Shown here in pieces: positions 35,113 through 48,254 of a stretch of 64,000 nucleotides of DNA (positions are counted from its first letter, which is position 1; every line of letters starts with the position of its first letter). The stretch is taken from contig NZ_VISS01000008.1 of the NCBI RefSeq assembly GCF_007827555.1, forward strand, positions 45,992-109,991, given 5' to 3'. Made by a program: the position numbers and the translations under genes. The notes under the pieces were generated by a model, which was not told the origin of the DNA, made no database searches, and saw only the letters and a program-made list of their open reading frames with translations. Source of the DNA: Aeribacillus composti (GTDB lineage: Bacteria; Bacillota; Bacilli; Bacillales; Aeribacillaceae).

Positions 35113-35792
35113 AATTTGCCGTGATCGTTTTTCCGGGTTCCAATTGTGACGTTGACATGTACCATGCCATTAAAGATGAACTGGGAGAGGAAGTCGAATA
35201 CGTTTGGCATGACGCTCAAGATTTAAGTGGCTTCGATGGCATTCTCCTTCCCGGCGGCTTCTCATACGGCGATTATTTGCGCAGCGGAGCCATTGCCCGG
35301 TTTGCCAATGTCATGAAGGAAGTTGTGAAAGCTGCAGATGAAGGGAAGCCTGTACTTGGCGTTTGCAATGGGTTTCAGATTTTGCTTGAGGCTGGTCTTC
35401 TTCCGGGTGCCATGAGACGGAACGAGAAGCTGAAATTTATTTGCCGCCCTGTGAAATTAAAGGTGGAAAACAACGAAACGATGTTTTCGAACAAATATGA
35501 TAAGGGCGAAATTATCACCATTCCGATCGCACATGGGGAAGGAAATTATTATTGTGATGAAAAAACTCTTGAAGAGTTAATCGCAAACAAGCAAATTGTT
35601 TTTACGTATCAAGATAATCCGAACGGAAGCTTAAATAACATTGCAGGCATCGTAAATAAACGCGGCAATGTCCTTGGAATGATGCCGCATCCGGAACGGG
35701 CAGTCAGCGAACTTTTAGGAAACACAGACGGGTTGAAATTGTTTCAATCGATTGTAAGAAGTTGGAGGGAAGCTCATGTCACAAATTCTTGA
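35109..35792 (+). CDS. purQ: phosphoribosylformylglycinamidine synthase subunit PurQ (glutaminase)
   Basis: A 227-aa class I glutamine amidotransferase. The nucleophilic cysteine lies in [10 protein letters not shown] and the His/Glu pair in MMPHPERAV; the [11 protein letters not shown] start is typical. It supplies ammonia to PurL. It starts with GTG in the overlap with purS and overlaps purL by 17 bp, so S, Q and L are translationally coupled. Confidence 0.93.
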   Translation: MKFAVIVFPGSNCDVDMYHAIKDELGEEVEYVWHDAQDLSGFDGILLPGGFSYGDYLRSGAIARFANVMKEVVKAADEGKPVLGVCNGFQILLEAGLLPGAMRRNEKLKFICRPVKLKVENNETMFSNKYDKGEIITIPIAHGEGNYYCDEKTLEELIANKQIVFTYQDNPNGSLNNIAGIVNKRGNVLGMMPHPERAVSELLGNTDGLKLFQSIVRSWREAHVTNS

Positions 35793-37992
35793 ACCAAGTC
35801 CAGAAATGATAAAAAACGACAAAATTTATAAGCAAATGGGAGTTAGTGATGAGGAGTTTGCCCTCATTGAAAAAATATTAGGACGATTGCCGAATTACAC
35901 GGAAATTGGAATTTTTTCTGTTATGTGGTCAGAGCATTGCAGCTACAAAAATTCAAAACCAGTATTAAAAAAGTTTCCAACAAAAGGAGAACGTGTGCTG
36001 CAAGGACCTGGTGAAGGAGCAGGGATTGTTGATATCGGCGACAATCAAGCCGTCGTCTTTAAAATAGAAAGCCATAACCACCCTTCTGCAATTGAACCGT
36101 ATCAAGGTGCAGCAACAGGAGTCGGAGGCATTATTCGCGATGTTTTCTCGATGGGAGCCAGACCAATCGCTCTCCTTAACTCTCTTCGCTTTGGGGAACT
36201 TACAAGCCCGCGTGTCAAATATTTGTTTGAAGAAGTTGTCGCTGGCATTGCCGGATACGGTAACTGTATCGGAATTCCAACCGTTGGAGGAGAAGTACAG
36301 TTTGACGCTTCCTATGAAGGAAATCCGCTGGTCAATGCGATGTGTGTCGGACTCATAAACCATGAAGATATCAAAAAAGGGCAAGCAACTGGTGTCGGCA
36401 ATACAGTGATGTACGTCGGAGCCAAAACCGGAAGAGACGGCATTCACGGAGCTACATTTGCTTCCGAAGAATTGTCGGAAGCTTCCGAAGAAAAGCGTCC
36501 GGCTGTTCAAGTTGGAGATCCTTTCATGGAAAAACTGCTTTTGGAAGCTTGCCTTGAAGTAATCAAATCTGATGCACTTGTCGGCATTCAAGATATGGGA
36601 GCAGCGGGGCTTACAAGCTCATCGGCAGAAATGGCGAGCAAGGCGGGATCAGGAATTGAAATGAACTTGGATCTTGTTCCTCAGCGGGAAGCAGGAATGA
36701 CTCCTTATGAGATGATGTTATCCGAATCACAGGAAAGAATGCTTCTCGTAATTAAAAAAGGGCGGGAGCAGGAAATCATTGATCTGTTTAAAAAATATGA
36801 TCTGGAGGCTGCACCGATTGGTAAAGTTACAGATGACAAGATGCTGCGCCTTATTCATAAAGGAGAAATCGTTGCGGAAATTCCTGTTGATGCGCTTGCG
36901 GAAGATGCGCCTGTTTACTATAAACCGTCTAAAGAACCAGAATATTATCGCCAGTTTCAAAGCATGCCGCCCTATGTTCCAAAAGTTGACGATTACAAAG
37001 AAACGCTTCTTGCATTGCTGAAACAGCCAACGATAGCCAGCAAGGAGTGGGTATATGACCAATACGATTATATGGTGCGGACGAACACTGTCGTGGCGCC
37101 CGGTTCTGATGCGGCTGTCCTAAGAATCAGAGGGACGAAAAAAGCTTTGGCGATGACAACCGATTGCAACTCACGCTATTTATATTTAGATCCAGAAGTC
37201 GGCGGAAAAATTGCAGTTAGTGAAGCAGCAAGAAACATCGTATGTTCAGGAGCGGTGCCGCTCGCTATTACAGACTGTTTAAACTTCGGCAGTCCGGAAA
37301 AACCGGAGATTTTTTGGCAGCTTGAAAAAGCGGTGGACGGCATGAGCGAAGCGTGCTTAGCTTTAAATACACCTGTCATTGGCGGAAATGTTTCCTTGTA
37401 CAATGAAACGAACGGAACAGCTATTTATCCAACTCCGGTTGTCGGGATGGTCGGACTTATTGAAGATACAGATCATATTACAACGCAATCATTTAAAGAG
37501 GCGGGCAGCATCGTTTATTTGCTTGGTGAGACAAAACTAGAATTTTCCGGAAGTGAATTGCAAAAAATGCTTGAAGGCAAGATCTTTGGCAAAGCGCCGG
37601 AAATTGATCTGGAAGAAGAGAAGCAACGTTTAGATCAGCTGTTAGCTGCAATTCGCGAAGGGCTTGTCCAGTCGGCTCATGACGTTGCCGAAGGAGGCCT
37701 GGCCGTTGCGCTAAGTGAATGCTTAATCGGAACGGGTCTTGGAGCGGAAATTACGATCAACGGTGATGCATTGGCAGGGCTGTTCAGCGAATCCCAGTCC
37801 CGCATCGTCGTTTCCGTAAAACCGGAAAACAAAGAGGCGTTTGAAAAGATTGTTCAAGCTGAAGCTATCGGAACGGTCACAAACAGCGGAATTCTTAAAA
37901 TTGTCAACGGCAATGGAGAAACATTGATTCAAGCATCAGTGGAAGAGTTAGAACAAGCTTGGAAAGGAGCTATCCCATGCTTGCTGAAATAA
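35776..37992 (+). CDS. purL: phosphoribosylformylglycinamidine synthase subunit PurL
   Basis: A 738-aa small-type PurL, the ATP-dependent synthetase that makes FGAM from FGAR. Motifs are [12 protein letters not shown] near residue 48, the [24 protein letters not shown] loop and a repeated second half ([28 protein letters not shown]). GGAGGGAAGCTC precedes the ATG within purQ. Its C-terminus overlaps the start of purF by 16 bp. Confidence 0.94.
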   Translation: MSQILEPSPEMIKNDKIYKQMGVSDEEFALIEKILGRLPNYTEIGIFSVMWSEHCSYKNSKPVLKKFPTKGERVLQGPGEGAGIVDIGDNQAVVFKIESHNHPSAIEPYQGAATGVGGIIRDVFSMGARPIALLNSLRFGELTSPRVKYLFEEVVAGIAGYGNCIGIPTVGGEVQFDASYEGNPLVNAMCVGLINHEDIKKGQATGVGNTVMYVGAKTGRDGIHGATFASEELSEASEEKRPAVQVGDPFMEKLLLEACLEVIKSDALVGIQDMGAAGLTSSSAEMASKAGSGIEMNLDLVPQREAGMTPYEMMLSESQERMLLVIKKGREQEIIDLFKKYDLEAAPIGKVTDDKMLRLIHKGEIVAEIPVDALAEDAPVYYKPSKEPEYYRQFQSMPPYVPKVDDYKETLLALLKQPTIASKEWVYDQYDYMVRTNTVVAPGSDAAVLRIRGTKKALAMTTDCNSRYLYLDPEVGGKIAVSEAARNIVCSGAVPLAITDCLNFGSPEKPEIFWQLEKAVDGMSEACLALNTPVIGGNVSLYNETNGTAIYPTPVVGMVGLIEDTDHITTQSFKEAGSIVYLLGETKLEFSGSELQKMLEGKIFGKAPEIDLEEEKQRLDQLLAAIREGLVQSAHDVAEGGLAVALSECLIGTGLGAEITINGDALAGLFSESQSRIVVSVKPENKEAFEKIVQAEAIGTVTNSGILKIVNGNGETLIQASVEELEQAWKGAIPCLLK

Positions 37993-39386
37993 AGGGGCTA
38001 AATGAAGAATGCGGTGTATTCGGCATATGGGGTCATAAGGACGCTGCTCAAATCACTTATTACGGTCTGCACAGCCTTCAGCATCGCGGACAAGAGGGGG
38101 CAGGGATTGTCGTAACAGACGGCGAGAAACTGACAGGGTTTAAAGGGGAAGGACTTGTCACAGAAGTGTTTGCCAATGGGGTAGACAATTTAAAAGGAAC
38201 AGGAGCTATTGGCCATGTTCGCTATGCGACGGCTGGAGGAGGCGGTTATGAAAACGTCCAGCCGTTCCTTTTTCGATCGGAGCAAGGCGGTCTCGCATTA
38301 GCTCACAACGGAAATTTAGTGAATGCTTCCGGATTGAAGCATCAGCTTGAAAATCAAGGAAGCATCTTTCAAACAACGTCAGATACAGAAGTTCTTGCTC
38401 ATTTAATTAAAAGAAGCGGCTATTTAGAGCTAAAAGATAAAGTGAAAAACGCGCTTACGATGATTAAAGGGGCATACGCCTTTTTAATCATGACGGAAAC
38501 AGAGCTGATGATTGCCCTTGATCCGAACGGACTCCGTCCTTTATCTATTGGACGTCTAGGTGATGCATATGTTGTCGCTTCGGAAACCTGCGCTTTTGAT
38601 GCTGTTGGAGCTCAGCTAGAAAGGGACGTTGAGCCTGGCGAGCTTATCATCATCAATGGTGAAGGACTGAAAAGCGAACGTTTTTCCAAAACGATTAACC
38701 GTGCGATTTGTACGATGGAATACGTTTATTTTTCACGCCCTGACAGTAATGTGGAAGGAATAAATGTTCATACTGCAAGAAAAAATCTTGGCAAACGGCT
38801 TGCGATAGAAGCGCCTGTAGAGGCGGACGTAGTGACTGGAGTTCCGGATTCCAGCATATCTGCGGCGATCGGCTATGCCGAGGCATCCGGTATACCGTAC
38901 GAGCTCGGTTTAATTAAAAACCGATATGTCGGCCGTACGTTTATTCAGCCGTCCCAATCATTGCGGGAGCAAGGAGTGAAAATGAAGCTTTCCCCTGTCC
39001 GCGGGGTAGTGGAAGGCAAACGGGTTGTCATGGTGGATGACTCAATCGTAAGAGGAACGACATCGAAGCGTATTGTCAAGATGCTGCGGGAAGCAGGGGC
39101 AACGGAAGTGCATGTCCGCATCAGTTCACCGCCGATTGCCAACCCTTGCTATTACGGTATTGACACCTCCACTCATGAGGAGCTGATCGCTTCTTCTCAT
39201 ACTGTAGAAGAAATTCGCAGCATCATTGGCGCCGATAGTCTTGCTTTCTTAAGCACAGAAGGGATGCTGGATGCGATCGGAAGGAAATATGAAGGTGAAT
39301 TTCGCGGGCAATGTATGGCATGTTTTACAGGAAAATATCCGACAGACATTTATGAAGATACGATTCTTCCTCATGAGAAAGGCTAA
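37977..39386 (+). CDS. purF: amidophosphoribosyltransferase
   Basis: A 469-aa enzyme for the committed step of purine synthesis. The ATG at 37977 yields an 11-residue propeptide ([11 protein letters not shown]) before the catalytic cysteine of CGVFGIW, as in B. subtilis PurF. The PRPP loop is [14 protein letters not shown] near residue 344, and cysteines for the [4Fe-4S] cluster typical of this type are present ([13 protein letters not shown] near the end). AAAGGAGC precedes the start; an in-frame upstream start at 37959 would spoil the propeptide. Confidence 0.94.
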   Translation: MLAEIKGLNEECGVFGIWGHKDAAQITYYGLHSLQHRGQEGAGIVVTDGEKLTGFKGEGLVTEVFANGVDNLKGTGAIGHVRYATAGGGGYENVQPFLFRSEQGGLALAHNGNLVNASGLKHQLENQGSIFQTTSDTEVLAHLIKRSGYLELKDKVKNALTMIKGAYAFLIMTETELMIALDPNGLRPLSIGRLGDAYVVASETCAFDAVGAQLERDVEPGELIIINGEGLKSERFSKTINRAICTMEYVYFSRPDSNVEGINVHTARKNLGKRLAIEAPVEADVVTGVPDSSISAAIGYAEASGIPYELGLIKNRYVGRTFIQPSQSLREQGVKMKLSPVRGVVEGKRVVMVDDSIVRGTTSKRIVKMLREAGATEVHVRISSPPIANPCYYGIDTSTHEELIASSHTVEEIRSIIGADSLAFLSTEGMLDAIGRKYEGEFRGQCMACFTGKYPTDIYEDTILPHEKG

Positions 39387-39412
39387 TATGACAGACCGAA
39401 GGAGGATAATTC

Positions 39413-40453
39413 ATGTCCAAAGCGTATAGAGAAGCAGGTGTGGACATTCAGGTGGGCTATGAAGCAGTTCGCCGCATGAAAAAGCATGTGGAAAAAACGA
39501 AGCGTCCCGGTGTTTTAGGAGGGATCGGCAGTTTTGGCGGAATGTTTGATCTGGCAAGCTTAGGTTATAAGGAACCGGTGCTTGTTTCCGGAACAGACGG
39601 AGTGGGAACGAAGCTGAAGCTTGCCTTTATGGCGAATAAACACGATACGATTGGAATAGACGCTGTGGCTATGTGTGTAAACGACATTTTGGCACAAGGT
39701 GCGGAGCCGCTTTTTTTCCTGGACTATTTGGGGCTCGGGAAAGCAGACCCTGAAAAAATTGAAAAAATTGTTAAAGGTGTTGCCGATGGCTGCCTGCAGG
39801 CGGGTTGTGCGCTCATCGGTGGAGAAACAGCGGAAATGCCCGGCGTATATGATGAAGATGAATACGACATTGCCGGCTTTGCTGTCGGTGTTGTCGAGAA
39901 AGAAAACATTGTCACAGGCGAACGGATCAAGCCTGGGCACTTTCTCATCGGCCTTTCATCAAACGGCATCCATTCAAACGGTTATTCACTTGTTCGCAAA
40001 GTGCTTTTGGAAGAAAATAAGCTTGATTTACATGAAATATACGAGCCTCTAACCGAAACGCTCGGAGAAGAATTGCTAAAGCCGACAAAAATTTATGTTT
40101 CTTCCGTCCTACCGCTTGTGAAAGCATATAAAGTTGACGGCATGGCCCATATTACCGGGGGAGGGTTTATTGAAAACATCCCGAGAATGCTTCCGGAAGG
40201 GCTAGGAGCAGAAATCGATTTCGGTTCATGGCCGATTCATCCGATTTTTACCTTTATTCAACAGCAAGGAGATATCGATTTGTCTGAAATGTTTGAAGTG
40301 TTCAATATGGGAATCGGCTTTGTTCTGGCGGTCGAAGAAGATGTTGTTCAGCAGTGCCTTAATGAGCTTGAAAAGCTGGGAGAAAAGGCTTTTCTCATCG
40401 GCCGGGTAAAAGAAGGAAGCGGAATTTGGCTGAAAGGAGGGCCTTTTTCATGA
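39413..40453 (+). CDS. purM: phosphoribosylformylglycinamidine cyclo-ligase (AIR synthetase)
   Basis: A 346-aa PurM-fold enzyme ([14 protein letters not shown] near residue 59, [21 protein letters not shown] near 84, [11 protein letters not shown] near 140, [16 protein letters not shown] near 243). It closes the imidazole ring using ATP. GAAGGAGGATAATTC precedes the ATG. It overlaps the purN start by four bases. Confidence 0.94.
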   Translation: MSKAYREAGVDIQVGYEAVRRMKKHVEKTKRPGVLGGIGSFGGMFDLASLGYKEPVLVSGTDGVGTKLKLAFMANKHDTIGIDAVAMCVNDILAQGAEPLFFLDYLGLGKADPEKIEKIVKGVADGCLQAGCALIGGETAEMPGVYDEDEYDIAGFAVGVVEKENIVTGERIKPGHFLIGLSSNGIHSNGYSLVRKVLLEENKLDLHEIYEPLTETLGEELLKPTKIYVSSVLPLVKAYKVDGMAHITGGGFIENIPRMLPEGLGAEIDFGSWPIHPIFTFIQQQGDIDLSEMFEVFNMGIGFVLAVEEDVVQQCLNELEKLGEKAFLIGRVKEGSGIWLKGGPFS

Positions 40454-41031
40454 AGCGGATCGCGGTGTTTGCATCCGGGAGCGGCTCTAATTTCCAAGCG
40501 ATTGTAGACCATGTAAAGAGCGGGAAGCTAAAAGCAAATGTGATGCTTTTAGTTTGTGATAAACCCGGTGCTAAAGTAGTGGAGCGGGCAGAAAAGGAGC
40601 AGATTCCTGCTTTTGTTTTTGATCCGAAGCAATATGAGTCGAAGGAACAGTTTGAAGAAGATATTTTACAGCAATTGAGGCACTATCAAGTGGACTTTAT
40701 CGTGCTGGCCGGCTACATGCGTTTAATCGGCCACACTCTTCTTGACGCTTTTGCGGGGAGAATTGTGAATATACATCCTTCCTTGCTTCCTGCATTTCCG
40801 GGAAAACATGCAATTGAACAAGCGCTCCGTGCCGGCGTAAAAATTACGGGTGTCACCATCCATTATGTTGATGAAGGAATGGATACAGGCCCGATCATCG
40901 CTCAGAGTGCGGTTGAAATCAGCGAAGATGATGATGCTAATACACTTGCAGAGAAAATCCATAAAATCGAGCATTCATTTTATCCTGAAACAATAGGAAA
41001 AATTTTAGAAAAATTAGAGGTGAAAGCATGA
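40450..41031 (+). CDS. purN: phosphoribosylglycinamide formyltransferase
   Basis: A 193-aa GAR transformylase using 10-formyl-THF. Phosphate loop [21 protein letters not shown], and the catalytic [12 protein letters not shown] with [13 protein letters not shown] are all present. The ATG at 40450 follows GGAGGGCC; the in-frame codon at 40426 lies inside purM. It overlaps purH by four bases (ATGA). Confidence 0.94.
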   Translation: MKRIAVFASGSGSNFQAIVDHVKSGKLKANVMLLVCDKPGAKVVERAEKEQIPAFVFDPKQYESKEQFEEDILQQLRHYQVDFIVLAGYMRLIGHTLLDAFAGRIVNIHPSLLPAFPGKHAIEQALRAGVKITGVTIHYVDEGMDTGPIIAQSAVEISEDDDANTLAEKIHKIEHSFYPETIGKILEKLEVKA

Positions 41032-42566
41032 CAATCAGACGGGCAATTGTCAGTGTATCTAATAAAGCAAATATCATTCCGTTTGTGCAAGAGCTTGTCA
41101 ATCTTGGGATCGAAGTAATCTCCACTGGCGGAACGAAAAAGCTTCTTGAGGAAAATGGAATAGATGTCATTGGAATTCAGGAAGTAACCGGTTTTCCGGA
41201 AATTATGGACGGAAGAGTAAAAACGCTGCATCCTGCTATTCACGGGGGGCTGCTTGCGGTTCGCAGCAATGATAACCATATGAAGCAGATGGAGGAAAAC
41301 GGTATTCAACCGATTGACTTAGTCGTTGTGAATTTATATCCGTTTAAAGAGACAATTGCCAAAGATGGCGTGACTTTTGAGGAAGCGATCGAGAACATTG
41401 ACATCGGCGGGCCGACGATGCTTCGGGCTGCTGCAAAAAATCACCAAGATGTAGTGGTTGTCGTTGATCCTGAAGATTATCCCGTCATTTTAACCGAACT
41501 GAAAGAGAACGGAGAAGTAAGCATAGAAACAAAACGGAAGCTGGCTGCCAAAGTATTCCGTCATACTGCCGCATACGATGCACTGATTGCGGAATATTTA
41601 ACAGAGCAGGCAGGGGAAGAAGAGCCTGAATCGATTACTGTGACATTTGAAAGGAAGCAATCCCTTCGTTATGGGGAAAACCCTCACCAACAGGCAACGT
41701 TCTATAAAAAGCCGATCACGCCTCCATCATCTATTGCCGAAGCCGTTCAGCTCCATGGAAAGGAATTGTCGTATAACAACATTAAAGATGCGGATGCGGC
41801 ACTTAGCATTGTCAAAGAATTTGATGGACCGGCAGCGGTCGCTGTTAAGCATATGAATCCGTGCGGCGTCGGCGCAGGTGAAACCATTTTTGAAGCTTAT
41901 AATCGGGCATATGAGGCGGACCCGACTTCAATTTTCGGCGGCATTGTTGCACTGAATCGTGAAGTTGATCAGAAAACGGCTGAAAAAATGAGCGAAATTT
42001 TTTTGGAAATTATCATTGCCCCTTCGTTTAGCCAAGAAGCTCTTGAAATATTAACGAAAAAGAAAAATATTCGATTGTTAACGATCGACTTTTCGAAAAA
42101 ATTCCAACCGGAGAAGCAGCTGACATCTGTTTACGGCGGCCTTCTTGTTCAAGATCAAGATATTTATACGCTCGATGACGCGAACATTTCAATCCCAACA
42201 AAAAGACAACCGACTGAACAAGAATGGAAGGACTTAAAGCTTGGTTGGAAAGTCGTGAAGCACGTCAAGTCAAATGCGATTGTTTTGGCAAAAGATGAAA
42301 TGACCGTTGGTGTTGGTGCAGGCCAAATGAACCGGGTTGGTGCTGCAAAAATTGCGATTGCACAGGCTGGCGAGAAAGCGAAAGGCAGTGCACTTGCATC
42401 AGATGCGTTCTTCCCAATGCCTGACACCGTTGAAGAAGCAGCGAAAGCAGGGGTTACAGCAATCATACAACCAGGCGGATCCATTCGCGATGAAGATTCG
42501 ATAAAAAAAGCGGATGAATACGGAATTGCAATGGTCTTTACTGGAGTCCGTCATTTCAAACATTAA
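41028..42566 (+). CDS. purH: bifunctional AICAR transformylase/IMP cyclohydrolase
   Basis: A 512-aa enzyme for the last two steps to IMP. The N-terminal cyclohydrolase domain has STGGTKKLL and the block from [15 protein letters not shown]; the C-terminal transformylase domain has [14 protein letters not shown], containing the catalytic Lys-His, and the SDAFFPMPD and [10 protein letters not shown] loops. GAGGTGAAAGC precedes the ATG. Confidence 0.94.
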   Translation: MTIRRAIVSVSNKANIIPFVQELVNLGIEVISTGGTKKLLEENGIDVIGIQEVTGFPEIMDGRVKTLHPAIHGGLLAVRSNDNHMKQMEENGIQPIDLVVVNLYPFKETIAKDGVTFEEAIENIDIGGPTMLRAAAKNHQDVVVVVDPEDYPVILTELKENGEVSIETKRKLAAKVFRHTAAYDALIAEYLTEQAGEEEPESITVTFERKQSLRYGENPHQQATFYKKPITPPSSIAEAVQLHGKELSYNNIKDADAALSIVKEFDGPAAVAVKHMNPCGVGAGETIFEAYNRAYEADPTSIFGGIVALNREVDQKTAEKMSEIFLEIIIAPSFSQEALEILTKKKNIRLLTIDFSKKFQPEKQLTSVYGGLLVQDQDIYTLDDANISIPTKRQPTEQEWKDLKLGWKVVKHVKSNAIVLAKDEMTVGVGAGQMNRVGAAKIAIAQAGEKAKGSALASDAFFPMPDTVEEAAKAGVTAIIQPGGSIRDEDSIKKADEYGIAMVFTGVRHFKH

Positions 42567-42578
42567 GAAAGGGGATGA

Positions 42579-43835
<1,257 letters not shown>

Positions 43836-44207
43836 CGAATTTGGCTTTCAATATTCCGAACCGATGAATACTAATAAATAAAAGACATATCTACCACATA
43901 TTTTATAAACCTTTCCAATGGGACAGGAGGTTGTTCCTGTCCTTTTCTTTTTATAAAGGAATGTAATCGGCATTTTTGACATAGCTTCTTCTTAAACAAC
44001 TTCCTATTTTGACCGCTCATTATTAAAAATAAACCAGCGTTTCTTCTATTAGGAAACGATCAATCAAGAAAGCCTCTGCACCGTTATCCCAAGTTCAAAA
44101 TTTTGTAAGAAACTTTAGTGCTTTAATATTTTTCATATGTTAATATATAAAGTAACAGAGTCACTATTTTGAGTGATTACTTTTAATTGAGGAGGACTGA
44201 GCAGATC
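43836..44207. other. 372-bp region between purD and the YerA-type gene
   Basis: It holds the pur operon terminator near its left end. The rest is A/T-rich, with no gene on either strand. A loose inverted repeat AGTCACT/AGTGATT lies at about 44159-44176, just before the next ribosome binding site. Confidence 0.5.
43921..43953 (+). terminator. terminator of the pur operon
   Basis: GGACAGGA (43921-43928) and TCCTGTCC (43935-43942) form an 8-bp stem followed by TTTTCTTTTT. Confidence 0.88.
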
Positions 44208-45947
44208 ATGCGATCTGGTGCTTTTTGGAAAGCCCATGAAATTCGTGAACATATAGATGTCGTTTCAAATAGATTAGCACCAACCTTGTGGTTGAAAAAT
44301 GCAGTATTTTTACATCCATATTTAAACCAGTGGGTGAAGTCAAATATTTGGATTTATAAAGACCGCATTATTTATGTCGGCAATGAAGAGCCGGAAAAAA
44401 CAGCAAATACGGAAATATTTGATTGCAAAGGACTTTATTTAGTTCCTGGCTATATTGAACCGCACGCCCATCCGTTTCAATTATATAATCCTCATTCGCT
44501 TGCACAACATGTATCGCAAACGGGAACTACAACACTAATATGCGATAACCTATTTTTGCTATTACAATTCCCAAAAAAGAAAGCGTTTTCTTTTGTTGAA
44601 GATATGCAATCTTCTCCAGTTCAGTTTTTTTGGTGGGCCCGCTATGACTTGCAAACGGAATGCAGAGAAGAAGATCAACTCATTCCGCCAGATGTCGTAA
44701 AACAATGGATCGAGCATCCAGCCGTTATTCAAGGAGGAGAATTGACAGGCTGGCCAAAGCTTCTTTTAGGGGATGACTTGTTTTTACACTGGATTCATGA
44801 GACAAAAAAGGTCGGGAAGCGTGTAGAAGGCCATTTTCCAGGGGCTTCTCGAAAAACATTGACAAAAATGAAATTATTTGGTGTCGATTCCGATCACGAA
44901 TCTATTAGCGGAGAAGAAGTATATAATCGATTGTTATGCGGATACAGCGTGCCGCTCCGCTATTCTTCAATACGGCCGGATTTGCCGAAATTGTTGGAAG
45001 AGCTGCTTGCATTTGGAGTTAATCGTTTTGACGAAATGTTTTTTACAACGGATGGTTCAACGCCTGCTTTTTATGAAAATGGAATGATTAATCAGACCAT
45101 TCAAATAGCGCTGGAGGCCGGAATTCCAGAGTTTGAGGCTTATAAAATGGCAACGTACAATGTTGCTAGATATTATATGCTTGATTCAAAATTGGGAGTA
45201 ATCGGTCCTGGCAGGTTAGCCTCCATAAATTTTCTGGAAGCGAAAAATAACCCGAACCCAGTGGCTGTTTTGGCGAAAGGGAAATGGATTCATAAGGACG
45301 GTCAGGTGTTTGATCATTTCCCTCAAGCAGACTGGAACAAATATGAAGTTGCACCGCTTGAACTTGATTGGGATTTGACAATGGATGATCTTCAATTTTC
45401 TATGCCGATGGGATTAAAAATGAGAAACACGGTTATTATTGAGCCGTATTCCATCACTATTGACAACTTCGTTGATGAACTTCCGCTAGATCATGACGAA
45501 AGCTTCCTCGCTGTCATCGATAAAAAAGGGAAATGGCGGATCAATACAATGTTAAAAGGCTTCGCAAAGGGGATAAAAGGCTTTGCAAGCACTTATTCAA
45601 CGACTGGAGATGTGGTGTTGATAGGGAAAAACAAACAAGATATGATGCATGCATTTTCCAGATTGAAAGAAATCGGCGGGGGAATAGTAATAACGGAAAA
45701 TGGCCAAGTGATTTTTGAAATGCCTCTTAACATTAACGGCGCTGCGTCATCGAAAAAATTTAAAGATCTCATTAAGGAGGAAAATGATTTAGTCCAAATT
45801 ATGCGAGAAAAGGGCTATAAATTTTTAGACCCGATTCACAGCCTGCTCTTTTTATCCTGCACACATTTACCATATATCCGGGTTACACAGGAAGGAATTT
45901 ATGATGTTATGAAAAAAACAATACTCTTTCCGACAATAATACGTTAA
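44208..45947 (+). CDS. yerA: adenine deaminase-like amidohydrolase (YerA type)
   Basis: A 579-aa amidohydrolase-superfamily protein resembling AdeC. Metal-site elements are PGYIEPHAH near residue 90, GHFPG, DSDHESIS and FTTDGS. The last of these has TDG where classical AdeC keeps a longer acidic motif, so the substrate may not be adenine. The ATG at 44208 follows GAGGAGG by 12 bases, longer than usual; a TTG at 44187 is the only upstream alternative. A perfect CAGATC-ATGC-GATCTG inverted repeat (44202-44217) surrounds the start codon. Location after the pur operon fits a purine-related role. Confidence 0.75.
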   Translation: MRSGAFWKAHEIREHIDVVSNRLAPTLWLKNAVFLHPYLNQWVKSNIWIYKDRIIYVGNEEPEKTANTEIFDCKGLYLVPGYIEPHAHPFQLYNPHSLAQHVSQTGTTTLICDNLFLLLQFPKKKAFSFVEDMQSSPVQFFWWARYDLQTECREEDQLIPPDVVKQWIEHPAVIQGGELTGWPKLLLGDDLFLHWIHETKKVGKRVEGHFPGASRKTLTKMKLFGVDSDHESISGEEVYNRLLCGYSVPLRYSSIRPDLPKLLEELLAFGVNRFDEMFFTTDGSTPAFYENGMINQTIQIALEAGIPEFEAYKMATYNVARYYMLDSKLGVIGPGRLASINFLEAKNNPNPVAVLAKGKWIHKDGQVFDHFPQADWNKYEVAPLELDWDLTMDDLQFSMPMGLKMRNTVIIEPYSITIDNFVDELPLDHDESFLAVIDKKGKWRINTMLKGFAKGIKGFASTYSTTGDVVLIGKNKQDMMHAFSRLKEIGGGIVITENGQVIFEMPLNINGAASSKKFKDLIKEENDLVQIMREKGYKFLDPIHSLLFLSCTHLPYIRVTQEGIYDVMKKTILFPTIIR

Positions 45948-45984
45948 AATATAAAAGGGATAAATTAGTTAAGGTTGTGAATGA

Positions 45985-47022
45985 ATGAAAAGAACATTGA
46001 TTTTATTTACGATGCTTTTCTTTGTCTTTATAACAGCTTGCACAAATGAAAAAGAAAAAGAGAAAACAAATGACGAACCGTCATCATCTGAAAATCAGCC
46101 AGTTGAAAAAGAAACAGCCGTAAGCCCTTTGACAGGAAATGCTGCGACCGGAAGCATTGACAGCCGCCCAATTGCTGTCACGATTAACAACCATCCGAAA
46201 GCGAGGCCTCAATCAGGATTAAATAAAGCGGATATTGTTTACGAGGCTTTAGCTGAAGGCACGATCACGCGCTTTTTAGCCATTTATCAAAGCGAGAAAC
46301 CAAAAATTATCGGTCCAGTCAGAAGTGCGCGGGAATATTTTGTCGATTTGAGTAAAGGGTATGAAGCAATTTATATCAGTCACGGCTGGAGTCCCACTGC
46401 TAAAGAAATGCTGGAGTCAGAGCACCTAGACTATTTAAACGGTCTGTTTTATGATGGTACGCTGTTTTGGCGGGATTCAACCCGGAAAGCTCCTCATAAC
46501 TCGTATATTTCTTTTGAAAATGTCGTAAAAGGAGCAAAAGAAAACGGGTATTCAATGACAAAGGAAGTTGCCCCGTTGCCTTTTCTTTCAGATGAAGAAA
46601 TAAGCGGCATTTCTGGAGAAGAAATGTTAGAAGCTGTTGTTTCCTATGGTTCTAAACCGGAATGGCGCATTAAATATGTATTCGATCAGCAGCTAGGCCG
46701 GTATAAGCGGTATTCCGGGGACGAACTGACAGTCGATCGCGAAACGGAAGAACCTGTTCTTTTAGACAATATTTTTATTGTCCAAACGGATCATCGTTTT
46801 CTTGATGATTACGGTCGCAGAACGATTGATTTAAACTCTGGGGGCGAGGGAATTCTTTTGCAAAAAGGTATGATGAAAAGGGTCGATTGGAAAAATGTGA
46901 ACGGACGCATCCTTCCTTATGAAAATGAAGAACAAGTAAAATTAGTTCCCGGCCATACTTGGATCAATATCGTGCCAGATTTGGATAAGGCTTTTCAAAA
47001 TTCAGCTGAGAAAGGAGAATGA
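45985..47022 (+). CDS. yerB: DUF3048 lipoprotein (YerB type)
   Basis: A 345-aa secreted lipoprotein. The signal peptide ends in VFITAC, with the lipidated cysteine near residue 19, followed by a charged, Glu/Lys-rich linker. The DUF3048 domain starts at RPIAVTINNHPKARPQSG near residue 67 and contains GPVRSAREYFVDLS. The function is not established, although an extracytoplasmic envelope role is likely. It lies four bases before yerC, so the two are co-transcribed. Confidence 0.85.
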   Translation: MKRTLILFTMLFFVFITACTNEKEKEKTNDEPSSSENQPVEKETAVSPLTGNAATGSIDSRPIAVTINNHPKARPQSGLNKADIVYEALAEGTITRFLAIYQSEKPKIIGPVRSAREYFVDLSKGYEAIYISHGWSPTAKEMLESEHLDYLNGLFYDGTLFWRDSTRKAPHNSYISFENVVKGAKENGYSMTKEVAPLPFLSDEEISGISGEEMLEAVVSYGSKPEWRIKYVFDQQLGRYKRYSGDELTVDRETEEPVLLDNIFIVQTDHRFLDDYGRRTIDLNSGGEGILLQKGMMKRVDWKNVNGRILPYENEEQVKLVPGHTWINIVPDLDKAFQNSAEKGE

Positions 47023-47025
47023 TGC

Positions 47026-47331
47026 ATGCAAATTGACAAGCTGCGGGGGAGAGAGTTAGACCAATTGTTCCGGGCTATCCTTTCTTTAAGAGATTTGGAG
47101 GAATGCTACCGTTTTTTTGATGACCTTTGCACTGTCAATGAAATCCAATCGCTTGCCCAACGGTTTGAAGTTGCAAGAATGCTTCAGGAAGGCTATACGT
47201 ATCATAAAATTGAAACAGAAACAGGTGCATCGACAGCGACAATCTCCCGGGTAAAGCGGTGCTTGAATTACGGAAATGATGCTTATGCAATGGCGCTTGA
47301 AAGAATTAAAGATGACAACGCTTCGTCATAA
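47026..47331 (+). CDS. yerC: TrpR-like YerC/YecD family DNA-binding protein
   Basis: A 101-aa helical protein with a TrpR-type helix-turn-helix (EIQSLAQRFEVARMLQEGYTYHK, then ETGASTATISRVKRCLNYG). AAAGGAGAATGATGC precedes the ATG. A terminator follows at once. The ligand and targets of this family are not known to me. Confidence 0.87.
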   Translation: MQIDKLRGRELDQLFRAILSLRDLEECYRFFDDLCTVNEIQSLAQRFEVARMLQEGYTYHKIETETGASTATISRVKRCLNYGNDAYAMALERIKDDNASS

Positions 47332-47335
47332 ATTT

Positions 47336-47367
47336 GGGCTGCTGGGTGAAATCAGCAGCTCTTTTTT
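47336..47367 (+). terminator. terminator of yerB-yerC
   Basis: GGGCTGCTG (47336-47344) pairs with CAGCAGCTC (47353-47361) with one G-U pair, followed by TTTTTT. Confidence 0.85.
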
Positions 47368-47540
47368 AGTTTAGAACTTTTAAAACTCTGAAAGGCTTCT
47401 TCAACATAGCTTAAAAAAACCCCCTCTCATATTAAAAAAACTCTTTCTAAACATCTACAGACTTTCATTGATTCACCATTTTTTTGTCCTATTATAATTT
47501 GATATAATAATGAAATGGTATATGAAATGGAGGATTATGT

Positions 47541-48227
47541 ATGTATGATGTGAACGAGTGGAGACATGTGTTTAAGCTCGATCCGGATAAAGCCATTTCC
47601 GATGAACTGCTTGAAAAAATTTGTGAATCAAAAACGGACGCTGTTATCATTGGAGGAAGCGACAATGTAACGGAAGATAATGTTCTTTCTTTGCTTTCGC
47701 GGGTGCGGCGTTTTCTCGTTCCATGCGTGCTGGAAGTATCGAATTTAGAATCGATTGTTCCAGGATTTGATTTGTATTTTATTCCGACGGTTTTAAACAG
47801 CCGAAATACTACATGGATTACGGAGCTGCATCACCAAGCAATGAAAGAGTTTGGTGACATTATGAACTGGAATGATATTTTAATGGAAGGTTATTGCATT
47901 TTAAATGGAGAGTGCAAAGCGGCAAAATTGACCGAAGCAAAGACGGAGCTTAATTTGGATGATATTAAAGCGTATGCGAGAATGGCGGAGAACATGTTTC
48001 ATCTTCCGCTCTTTTATTTAGAATATAGCGGAACGTACGGCAATGTTGAAGCAGTAAAAGCAGCGAAATCGGTTTTAACGAATACTAGGCTTATTTATGG
48101 GGGCGGCATTCAAAATGCTGCGCAAGCAAAAGAAATGGCCGAGCACGCTGATATCATCGTTGTCGGGAATGCCATTTATGAAAATTTACAAGCAGCGCTT
48201 GAAACCGTCAGCGCTGTCAAAGGGTAA
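47541..48227 (+). CDS. pcrB: heptaprenylglyceryl phosphate synthase
   Basis: A 228-aa TIM-barrel prenyltransferase of the PcrB/GGGPS family ([12 protein letters not shown] near the N-terminus, [25 protein letters not shown] near 155, [30 protein letters not shown] phosphate-binding C-terminal block shown in part as IYGGGIQ and VVGNAIYE). It joins heptaprenyl diphosphate to glycerol-1-phosphate. GGAGGATTATGT precedes the ATG. A/T-rich promoter-like TATAAT elements stand at 47493 and 47503. pcrA follows 27 bp downstream, as in B. subtilis. Confidence 0.92.
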   Translation: MYDVNEWRHVFKLDPDKAISDELLEKICESKTDAVIIGGSDNVTEDNVLSLLSRVRRFLVPCVLEVSNLESIVPGFDLYFIPTVLNSRNTTWITELHHQAMKEFGDIMNWNDILMEGYCILNGECKAAKLTEAKTELNLDDIKAYARMAENMFHLPLFYLEYSGTYGNVEAVKAAKSVLTNTRLIYGGGIQNAAQAKEMAEHADIIVVGNAIYENLQAALETVSAVKG

Positions 48228-48254
48228 AGAAAGTGAAAATGAGGTGAGTGTTGA

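Noticed and set aside
35965..36591. 208-aa minus-strand open frame under purL
   Set aside because: It is antisense to an essential conserved enzyme, with no binding site and no domain.
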